Source: Caldifarciminota bacterium (GTDB lineage Bacteria > Hydrothermota > Tepidihabitantia > Tepidihabitantales > Tepidihabitantaceae). From it: a stretch of DNA of 5,256 nt. Below the pieces are notes generated by a model. That model was not told the DNA's origin. It worked only from the letters and a program-made list of their open reading frames with translations, and did no database searches. Within the stretch, counting starts at the first letter, position 1; the number at the start of each line of letters is the position of its first letter. Below, piece after piece: positions 1-4,761 of the stretch. Made by a program: the position numbers and the translations under genes. The stretch spans positions 1-5,256 of the forward strand of contig JAFGQF010000255.1 in the NCBI GenBank assembly GCA_016935775.1, given 5' to 3'.

Positions 1-335
1 AGCCGGGTACCGTCCGCCAGTTCCACCTCGATTTCCTCGTAGCCGGCAACGACGTGGTTGCAGGTCAGCACGTGACCGCTGTCATCGAACACAAACCCGC
101 TGCCAAGCGATGTTCGTTGGACCACTCCGAAGGGCTGGCGTTCGCCCGGCCGGTTCGGAGCCAGCCGGCTGGTGGTGATCGTCACCACCGTAGGGCTCAC
201 TCGCGCCACAGCCTCGACCGTCCCCGCGAAGAGCGGGGCGCAGACCGACAGCACCAGCGCGGCCGCCGCCCGGATATGCCGGGCCGGGTGGCTAGTCGGC
301 GCGGGCCTGCTTACCGAGTTCGAAACCCTGCTCAA
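1..335 (-). CDS. HtrA/DegP-like trypsin-type serine protease, N-terminal part (cut by left window edge)
   Basis: HtrA/DegP proteases are exported serine endopeptidases that remove damaged envelope proteins. Reading leftwards, the frame gives a basic segment (ARHIR), a hydrophobic stretch AAAALVLSVCAPLFA that looks like a signal peptide core, then VARVSPTVVTITT, which matches the first strand of HtrA protease domains. After a Pro/Arg-rich loop comes LGSGFVFDDSGHVLTCNHVV, the HtrA hallmark containing the catalytic His (residue 94 from the chosen start). The catalytic Asp, the Ser and any PDZ domains would lie outside the window. The start is uncertain. There is no in-frame ATG; TTG at 335 is the only usual start codon upstream of the signal-like segment and would overlap the gamma-subunit gene by 44 bases. 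GTG at 254 is an alternative but cuts into the hydrophobic core. Neither has a good Shine-Dalgarno site. It directly follows the oxidoreductase genes, so cotranscription is likely, though the function looks unrelated. The family call is firm; the exact 5' end is not. Confidence 0.8.
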   Translation of the reverse strand, partial: MSRVSNSVSRPAPTSHPARHIRAAAALVLSVCAPLFAGTVEAVARVSPTVVTITTSRLAPNRPGERQPFGVVQRTSLGSGFVFDDSGHVLTCNHVVAGYEEIEVELADGTR

Positions 336-840
336 GGCACTTGAGGTTGACCGGGATCAGCTTGGGCTTCTTCTTGAGGACTGTCTGTGCCGTCTCGACC
401 AGCGCCTCGTAGGGCACGACCCCGGTCGCGCCGACGTAAGCCCCGAGAATCACCATGTTGGCCGACTTGGCACTGCCCGCCTCGATCGCGATGCGGTTGG
501 CCTCGACGTTCACCACTCGGACGTCGTCACGGTCCGGGTCCACCGCGATGAGCGACTTGTTGACGACGACATAGCCGCCGGGCCTCATCAGACCGCAGAA
601 CTTCTCGAGCGATGGCCGGTTCATCGCCACGATGTCGCGCGGATGAAGGACAATCGGCGAGGCGATTGGCTCGTCGGCGATGATGACCGTGCAGTTGGCC
701 GTGCCGCCCCGCATCTCCGGGCCGTAGGACGGCAGCCAGACGACCTCACGGCCCAGGTTCATCCCGGTTTCAGCCAGCACCATCCCGGCCAGCATCACGC
801 CCTGGCCGCCGAATCCCGCGAAGACGGCTTCAGTCTGCAT
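292..840 (-). CDS. 2-oxoacid:ferredoxin oxidoreductase, gamma subunit (VorC/KorC type)
   Basis: This is the 182-residue gamma subunit of a ferredoxin-dependent 2-oxoacid oxidoreductase, corresponding to the CoA-binding gamma domain of pyruvate:ferredoxin oxidoreductases. It opens with AGFGGQGVMLAG (residues 8-19), the Gly-rich signature of the family, followed by SYGPEMRGGTANCTV (38-52), also highly characteristic. The length is normal for a stand-alone gamma subunit, and no signal peptide or membrane segment is present, so it is cytoplasmic. The ATG at 840 lies 11 bases inside the beta-subunit gene and has a strong Shine-Dalgarno site five bases upstream, which points to translational coupling. 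It ends in TAG just before or inside the start region of the protease gene. The gamma fold is shared by the KOR, VOR and IOR enzymes, so this subunit does not settle the substrate; the alpha subunit does that better. Symbols differ between databases (vorC, korC, porG), so none is assigned. Confidence 0.93.
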   Translation of the reverse strand: MQTEAVFAGFGGQGVMLAGMVLAETGMNLGREVVWLPSYGPEMRGGTANCTVIIADEPIASPIVLHPRDIVAMNRPSLEKFCGLMRPGGYVVVNKSLIAVDPDRDDVRVVNVEANRIAIEAGSAKSANMVILGAYVGATGVVPYEALVETAQTVLKKKPKLIPVNLKCLEQGFELGKQARAD

Positions 841-1600
841 CCTTGCCTCCCTCCGGGGTCGCCGGCTCGAAATCCTTGAAGTTCTGGACCGGGTAGTAAG
901 GCATCATGTGTTCCTCGAGCCACTCGAGCGCCTTGAGCGGCGTCACGCCCCAGTTGGTCGGGCAGGTGGACAGGCACTCGACGAACGAGAAGCCGCGTCC
1001 CTCGGACTGGTACCGAAAAGCCTTGAGGATTGCCTTCCTTGCCCGGATGATGTGCTTCGGACTGCTCAGGGACACCCGCTCGATGAAGGCCGGGGTCCGA
1101 AGGCTGCTGAGCAGCTCGCACATCCGGATCGGGAAGCCGACATCATCGGTCTTGCGGCCGAACGGGCTGGTCGAAGTCACCTGGCCAGGCATCGTCGTCG
1201 GCGCCATCTGGCCGCCGGTCATCCCGTAAATGGCGTTGTTGATGAACACCACGGTGAACTTTTCGCCCCGGTTGGCGGCGTGGATGATCTCGGCCATCCC
1301 AATTGAAGCCAGGTCGCCATCGCCCTGGTAGGTGAAGACGACCAGGTCTGGGCGGCCGCGCTTGATACCGGTCGCCACCGCCGGCGCCCGGCCGTGCGAC
1401 GCCTGCTGGAAGTCGAAGTTGAAGTAGTTGAACGCCAGAACCGAACAGCCGACCGGCGCGATGCCGACCGTCCGCTCCCTGAGTCCCAGCTCGTCGATCG
1501 CCTCGGCGATCAGCCGATGGGCGATGCCGTGGGTGCAGCCCGGGCAGTAGTGGGTCGGCTGCACCGCCAGGGCCTCGGGCCGCTTGAAAATCGTCTGCAT
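830..1600 (-). CDS. 2-oxoacid:ferredoxin oxidoreductase, beta (thiamine diphosphate-binding) subunit
   Basis: This 256-residue subunit carries thiamine diphosphate and, in the family, a [4Fe-4S] cluster, and with the alpha subunit forms the site of 2-oxoacid decarboxylation. The sequence shows YCPGC (18-22) with Cys19 and Cys22, a third Cys in VGCSV (Cys52), and the ThDP/Mg motif beginning GDGD (93-96) and closing with NNAIYGMTGGQ (121-131). A later CPTNWG (213-218) is typical of KOR/VOR beta subunits and holds a further Cys. The length fits a two-module KorB/VorB-like beta chain. The start is taken as ATG 1600, in a TGATG junction that overlaps the alpha stop by one base. GGGAG lies seven bases before this ATG, but only four before the GTG at 1603, which would add one residue. 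The C-terminus overlaps the gamma gene. The role as beta subunit is clear; the substrate (2-oxoisovalerate, 2-oxoglutarate or another 2-oxoacid) is inferred from the neighbouring alpha chain. Confidence 0.94.
   Translation of the reverse strand: MQTIFKRPEALAVQPTHYCPGCTHGIAHRLIAEAIDELGLRERTVGIAPVGCSVLAFNYFNFDFQQASHGRAPAVATGIKRGRPDLVVFTYQGDGDLASIGMAEIIHAANRGEKFTVVFINNAIYGMTGGQMAPTTMPGQVTSTSPFGRKTDDVGFPIRMCELLSSLRTPAFIERVSLSSPKHIIRARKAILKAFRYQSEGRGFSFVECLSTCPTNWGVTPLKALEWLEEHMMPYYPVQNFKDFEPATPEGGKDAD
841..854 (-). promoter_or_regulatory. Strong ribosome binding site for the gamma subunit, inside the beta-subunit gene
   Basis: On the minus strand GGAGGGAGG (854-846) is followed by five bases and then ATG at 840. 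It gives near-maximal complementarity to the 16S rRNA 3' end and sits within the last codons of the beta subunit (the Pro-Glu-Gly-Gly-Lys part of its C-terminus). It supports the ATG at 840 as the true start despite the 11-base overlap. Confidence 0.75.
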
Positions 1601-2670
1601 CACCTGTCTCCCTTCGCGGACCCGAGCAGCCGCTTGACCTCGTCGGCCACCTCTTCAGGCGAGGGCACCAGTCCGCCCTGCCGGCCGTAGAAGTGGACCG
1701 GCTTGCGGCAGCAGGTCGCCAGCCTGATGTCTTCGAGCATCTGGCCCATGCTCATCTCCACCGACAGCAGGAACTCGGCCGGCTCGGCCAGCTCGTTCAA
1801 CCGCTCGGAGGGGAACGGGAACAGCGTTATCGGCCGCAGCAGCGCGACGTCGATGCCTTCCTCGGCCAGCTTCTTGATGGCGGTTTTGCAGATCCTTGCC
1901 GTCGTCCCGTAGGCGACGAATAACGCCCGGTAGGGCTTGCCGGTGTTGAACTCCTCGAACATCACCTCATCCCGCTCCATCCGCGCGTACTTCTCACCGA
2001 GCTTCCGGTTGAGTTGCTCCTCCTCGACCGGGTTCAGGTAGAGCGAGTTGACGACGTTGGGCTTGCGCCCCTTGCAGCCGTCGGTCGCCCAGTTTTTCTC
2101 CGGCAGCGACGGGAACTCCTGCTCGCGGAACTCGACCGGCTCCATCATCTGGCCGATCATCCCGTCACCGATTATCAGTACCGGGTTGCGGTAACGGTCG
2201 GCCCGGTCGAAAGCCAACGGCATCAGGTCGACCGCCTCCTGGACCGACGACGGCGCGTAGACAAGGCACCGGTAGTCCCCGTGCCCGCCGCCCTTGACCG
2301 CCTGCCGGTAGTCGCCCTGCGAGGGCAGGATGCCGCCCAGACCCGGGCCTGCCCGGACGATGTTGACGATGACGCACGGCAGCTCGGCGGCGGCGATGTA
2401 GGAAAGCGCCTCCATCATCAGACTGATTCCCGGGCTGGACGAAGTGGTCCAGCAGCGCACTCCGGCCCCGGCCGCGCCGTAAAGCATGTTGGAAACCGCC
2501 ACCTCGCTCTCGCCCTGCAGGAAGGCGCCGCCGACCTCGGGCATCCGGCGCGACAGGTACTCGGCCACCTCGCTCTGCGGGGTGATCGGGTAGCAGAAAT
2601 AGCAGAGGCCGCCGGCCCGGATCCCGGATTCGGCAATCGCCTCGTTCCCTTTCATCAGCACCTTGGCCAT
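1600..2670 (-). CDS. vorB: 3-methyl-2-oxobutanoate (2-oxoisovalerate):ferredoxin oxidoreductase, alpha subunit VorB
   Basis: This 356-residue alpha subunit binds the pyrimidine side of thiamine diphosphate and helps set the 2-oxoacid specificity. It starts with MKGNEAIAESGIRAG (from residue 6), then YPITPQSE (27-34), LQGESEVA (51-58) and the TSSSPGISLM segment (76-85). RAGPGLGG and SQGDYRQ follow at about 106-123, and GDGMIGQMMEPVEF near 170. The C-terminal transketolase-like domain runs from about 250 to 356 and ends with FYGRQGGLVPSPEEV. The MKGNEAIAE opening, the GQMMEPVEF block and the FYGRQGG ending are what I associate with VorB rather than KorA. The length suits VorB; fused gamma-alpha KorA chains are near 550-600 residues. 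The start ATG 2670 has GGGAGG six bases upstream and shares one base with the ferredoxin stop. The subunit call is firm; the branched-chain substrate is probable but not proven. In some nomenclatures the alpha chain is vorA. Confidence 0.92.
   Translation of the reverse strand: MAKVLMKGNEAIAESGIRAGGLCYFCYPITPQSEVAEYLSRRMPEVGGAFLQGESEVAVSNMLYGAAGAGVRCWTTSSSPGISLMMEALSYIAAAELPCVIVNIVRAGPGLGGILPSQGDYRQAVKGGGHGDYRCLVYAPSSVQEAVDLMPLAFDRADRYRNPVLIIGDGMIGQMMEPVEFREQEFPSLPEKNWATDGCKGRKPNVVNSLYLNPVEEEQLNRKLGEKYARMERDEVMFEEFNTGKPYRALFVAYGTTARICKTAIKKLAEEGIDVALLRPITLFPFPSERLNELAEPAEFLLSVEMSMGQMLEDIRLATCCRKPVHFYGRQGGLVPSPEEVADEVKRLLGSAKGDR
1608..1614 (-). promoter_or_regulatory. Ribosome binding site for the beta subunit (decides the start)
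   Basis: Minus-strand AAGGGAG ends seven bases before ATG 1600 and four bases before GTG 1603. The normal spacing favours the ATG. The site lies inside the last codons of the alpha subunit, consistent with coupled translation. Confidence 0.65.
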
Positions 2671-2915
2671 CAGATACCTCCCGCCACTTCTGCTTCATCC
2701 AGTGCCGCTACCTCGATGGCGCTGTCCGGGCAACTCATCCCGCAGAACTTGCAGCCGATGCAGTCCGGCTGCGACACCACCGTAGCGAAGAAGTAGCCCT
2801 TCTCGTTGATATCCTTGGACATCGCCAGCACCTGCTTCGGGCAGGCGTGAACGCACAGCTCACAGCCCTTGCAGCGGTTACGGTCAATCGTTACCAGGTA
2901 GTTCTTCTTTGCCAT
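2670..2915 (-). CDS. Ferredoxin-like delta subunit with two [4Fe-4S] clusters (VorD/KorD type)
   Basis: This 81-residue 2[4Fe-4S] protein is the electron-transfer subunit of the oxidoreductase, passing electrons from the thiamine site to free ferredoxin. Two complete cluster motifs are visible: CKGCELCVHACP (Cys15, 18, 21, 25) and CIGCKFCGMSCP (Cys52, 55, 58, 62). The inter-motif linker includes MSKDINEKGYFFA, typical of KorD/VorD chains. The start ATG 2915 is chosen because MAKKNYLVTIDRNRCKGC begins directly at the ferredoxin fold and AGGA lies six bases upstream. An in-frame ATG at 2972 would add 19 Arg/Gly-rich residues and overlap the ATPase gene by 43 bases, which is unlikely. The gap to the upstream ATPase stop is 14 bases, and the stop overlaps the vorB start. 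There is no signal peptide. The position ahead of vorB matches the delta-alpha-beta-gamma order common in such operons. Confidence 0.93.
   Translation of the reverse strand: MAKKNYLVTIDRNRCKGCELCVHACPKQVLAMSKDINEKGYFFATVVSQPDCIGCKFCGMSCPDSAIEVAALDEAEVAGGI
2671..2682 (-). promoter_or_regulatory. Ribosome binding site for the vorB alpha subunit
   Basis: Minus-strand GGGAGG (2682-2677) precedes ATG 2670 with a six-base spacer. It lies in the final codons of the ferredoxin gene, whose TGA shares an A with this ATG, so translation of the two is probably coupled. Confidence 0.75.
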
Positions 2916-2925
2916 CTCCCGTCCT
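2916..2925 (-). promoter_or_regulatory. Ribosome binding site selecting the short ferredoxin start
   Basis: Minus-strand AGGA (2925-2922) followed by six bases (CGGGAG, itself GA-rich) leads into ATG 2915. This supports the 81-residue product over the 100-residue reading from 2972. Confidence 0.65.
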
Positions 2926-2929
2926 GTGG

Positions 2930-3688
2930 TTAGTGCTCGTCCGCGCGGGCCGGATGCCCGCCGGTTTCCCATGGTTTCAGCATCTCGCGCTGGAGGAATA
3001 TCACCGGGTACCCCAGGGCACCCGCATCGATCTCACCGGCCAGCCGCCGTTCCATTGCCACGAATATTATCCCGGGCCCACCGGCCCCGTGCACCGCCGC
3101 GGCCAGTCGCACGCCCTCCTCGATAATCGCCGGCGTCGTCTCATCGGCAAGGTGCGAGTTCACGACCAGGCCGGTGATCCGGAGCCCGGACGCCGATTCG
3201 ATGGAGGCGAGCATCCTCAGCACCGCGTCCGCGCTCTCCGACTCGGGCCGGCGCGAGTTCACGACCAGCCAGGTGGCGGTCTCCTCCGGCGGCACCAGGC
3301 CCGCCAGTGACGCCATCACCCTCGCACCGGAAGGGTCGCCGCCCAGGTCGAGAACCAGATTGCCATCCGGGTGCTCGAGCGCGCCCCGGACCTCGGGCAA
3401 AATCACCGGCATGTCGGCGTTAACCAGTCGCTCCTCAGGCACCAGCACCTCGATACCCATATCCCGCAGGTACCGCCGCACCTCGCGACTGCGGAAGTAG
3501 AGGTTGACGATGTCGAGGTCGGCCAGGCGCACCCGCCTGCCGTCCCGGGCCAGCAGCAGCGCAAAGTTCACCGCCACCTCGGTCTTCCCGGTCCCGAAGC
3601 CGCCGCAAAAGACGACCACCCGGCGCAGCGAAGCCAGCAGCCGGTCGGCATGAACCCAGTCGCCCTCGTGACGCCGCGTGCTCACCAT
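2930..3688 (-). CDS. P-loop ATPase of the MinD/ParA/CobQ superfamily, function unknown
   Basis: This is a 252-residue cytoplasmic NTPase in the SIMIBI (MinD/ParA/CobQ-like) class. The P-loop GGFGTGKT is at residues 29-36. The DLDIVN segment (57-62), followed by YFRSRE, resembles the ParA-type second Asp motif. LVLDLGGD (111-118) is the likely Walker B strand, and VVNSRRPES (142-150) and LVVNSHL (174-180) look like the nucleotide-base-recognition region. The residue where MinD/ParA have the signature Lys (KGGxGKT) is Cys28, so this is a classical rather than deviant Walker A. Cys28 is the only Cys, so the Cys pair of Mrp/Nbp35 Fe-S carriers is absent. ATG 3688 overlaps the fabH stop by seven bases; GTG 3685 would overlap by four. 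Neither has a strong ribosome site, so translation probably depends on fabH. The position between fabH and the oxidoreductase suggests a partner, maturation or regulatory role, but no function is shown. Databases may label it cobyrinic acid a,c-diamide synthase-like; cobalamin synthesis is not supported by the neighbours. Confidence 0.88.
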   Translation of the reverse strand: MVSTRRHEGDWVHADRLLASLRRVVVFCGGFGTGKTEVAVNFALLLARDGRRVRLADLDIVNLYFRSREVRRYLRDMGIEVLVPEERLVNADMPVILPEVRGALEHPDGNLVLDLGGDPSGARVMASLAGLVPPEETATWLVVNSRRPESESADAVLRMLASIESASGLRITGLVVNSHLADETTPAIIEEGVRLAAAVHGAGGPGIIFVAMERRLAGEIDAGALGYPVIFLQREMLKPWETGGHPARADEH

Positions 3689-4698
3689 CGAATGACCGAA
3701 GCTCCCCAGGTGAAACCGGTGCCGAACGCGGTCATCACCACGATGTCGCCGTCCCGGATTCGCTCTTCGTCGCGGGCCTCATCCAGCGCCACCGGGATCG
3801 TCGCAGCCGACATGTTGCCGTACTTCTGGATGACAGTGAACACCTTGTCCGTCGGAACGTTCAGCCGGGCGCGGGTCGCATCCATTATCCTGGTGTTGGC
3901 CTGGTGCGGGATCAGCAGCCGGACATCGTCCATCGTCACCCCGGCCAGGGCCATTGCCCGGCTCGCGCTGTCGCTCATCGCCCTGACCGCGTGCTTGAAC
4001 ACCTTGTTGCCTTCCATATGGACGGTATGCTGTCGCCGCTCGAGGGTCTCCAGACTGGTCGGCAACCGGGTGCCGCCGGCCGGCTGGTAGAGCAGCGGCG
4101 CGAGGCTACCGTCGCAGCCCCAGGTGGACGCCAGCACCCCGCTCCGGCCGTCGCCCTCAACGCAAACCGCGGCCCCGGCCCCGTCGCCGAAAAGCACGCA
4201 GGTCGCGCGGTCGTCCCAGTTGACAACCTTGGACATCACCTCGGCGCCGACCGCGGCCACGCGCCGGGCCGTGCCGGCGGCAACCAGGTTCGACGCCAGT
4301 TCGAGCGCGAACAGGAACCCGGAACAGCCGGCGCTGACGTCGAACGCGGCGTTGCCGGCGATACCAAGTCGCGCCTGGACCCAGCAGGCGGTCGCCGGGT
4401 AGACCGTGTCCGGGGTCGAAGTCGCCACGATGATGGCGTCCAGCTCGGCGGCCGGTATCCCGGCCTGGCGACAGGCCCGGGCCACCGCCCCAGCCGCAAG
4501 GTCCGAGGTCGCGGTATCGGCGTCGGCAATCCGCCGCTCCTTGATGCCGGTCCGCTCGGATATCCACTCGTCGGTGGTCTCGACCATCTTCTCAAGGTCG
4601 GCATTGGTCAGCACCCGCTCGGGCAGGCAGCGTCCGGTCCCGACAATCTTGATGCTCTTTGCTGGACTCGCTGAACCGCTGCTGAACTGGTTAGCCAC
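3682..4698 (-). CDS. fabH: Beta-ketoacyl-ACP synthase III (FabH)
   Basis: FabH starts type II fatty acid synthesis by condensing an acyl-CoA primer with malonyl-ACP. The 338-residue protein has the full thiolase-fold pattern: KIVGTGRCLPERVLTNADLE near the N-terminus, DEWISERTGI (43-52), DVSAGCSGF with nucleophile Cys125, IPHQANTRIM with His265, and KYGNMSAATIP with Asn295. FGDGAGAAV (170-178) and the C-terminal FGTGFTWGA (325-333) are also typical. It is about 20 residues longer than E. coli FabH: a 13-residue Ser/Ala-rich N-terminal extension plus an insertion of about eight residues (PAGGTR to ETLERRQHT), the latter common outside enterobacteria. The start is GTG 4698, with no Shine-Dalgarno site; a promoter immediately upstream suggests a leaderless message, and no nearer in-frame ATG/GTG/TTG would preserve the N-terminal strand. 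No other fatty acid genes are adjacent. Instead it heads an operon with a Vor-type oxidoreductase, which suggests a branched acyl-CoA primer. The enzyme identity is very secure; the primer is inference. Confidence 0.96.
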   Translation of the reverse strand: MANQFSSGSASPAKSIKIVGTGRCLPERVLTNADLEKMVETTDEWISERTGIKERRIADADTATSDLAAGAVARACRQAGIPAAELDAIIVATSTPDTVYPATACWVQARLGIAGNAAFDVSAGCSGFLFALELASNLVAAGTARRVAAVGAEVMSKVVNWDDRATCVLFGDGAGAAVCVEGDGRSGVLASTWGCDGSLAPLLYQPAGGTRLPTSLETLERRQHTVHMEGNKVFKHAVRAMSDSASRAMALAGVTMDDVRLLIPHQANTRIMDATRARLNVPTDKVFTVIQKYGNMSAATIPVALDEARDEERIRDGDIVVMTAFGTGFTWGASVIRW

Positions 4699-4706
4699 GG
4701 AACGTC

Positions 4707-4735
4707 ACAATAACCGAGCCGGACCGGAGAGTCAA
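4707..4735 (-). promoter_or_regulatory. Putative sigma70-type promoter for the fabH-vor operon (leaderless)
   Basis: On the minus strand TTGACT (4735-4730, five of six matches to TTGACA) is separated by 17 bases from TATTGT (4712-4707, four of six matches to TATAAT). Transcription would begin around 4699-4701, at most about three bases before the GTG start of fabH at 4698. This fits the missing ribosome site. The A/T-rich -10 stands out in otherwise GC-rich DNA, and it lies in the only sizeable gap between genes. Confidence 0.55.
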
Positions 4736-4761
4736 GCCGTCCCGGGCCTCCCCCGCACGGG

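Noticed and set aside
171..189. Perfect inverted repeat GGTGGTGA-TCG-TCACCACC
   Set aside because: It falls in the codons for Val-Val-Thr-Ile-Thr-Thr of the protease domain and is readily explained by that coding sequence. There is no T tract, and it is not at a gene end.
216..245. Cys in LVLSVCAP of the protease leader as a lipoprotein attachment site
   Set aside because: The residue before the Cys is Val rather than Gly, Ala or Ser, so it does not fit a lipobox. An ordinary signal peptide cut after PLFA is more likely.
172..879. Long plus-strand open frame (235 codons) opposite the protease and gamma-subunit genes
   Set aside because: It is antisense to two genes with clear family motifs, and its product is Arg/His/Asp-rich with no recognisable motif. 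Such frames are expected opposite GC-rich codons.
2014..2796. Plus-strand open frame of 260 codons opposite vorB and the ferredoxin gene
   Set aside because: Fully antisense to vorB and part of the ferredoxin gene, with composition typical of a reversed GC-rich gene and no motif of its own.
2916..2972. N-terminal extension of the ferredoxin from ATG 2972
   Set aside because: The extra 19 residues are Arg/Gly-rich, lie inside the ATPase gene and precede a natural ferredoxin start that has a good ribosome site.
2930..3688. ATPase as a cobalamin-synthesis (CbiA/CobB) enzyme
   Set aside because: It is far shorter than those enzymes, lacks a glutaminase domain and has no cobalamin genes nearby; such labels are usually carried over from the shared P-loop fold.
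3371..4674. Plus-strand open frames (3371-4090 and 3904-4674) opposite the ATPase and fabH
   Set aside because: Both mirror conserved genes on the minus strand and show no independent ribosome site or domain.
4736..4761. GC-rich hairpin-like sequence (CCCG ... CGGG) after the stop of the upstream gene as a terminator
   Set aside because: The possible stems are only about four pairs and no run of T follows, so it does not qualify as an intrinsic terminator.
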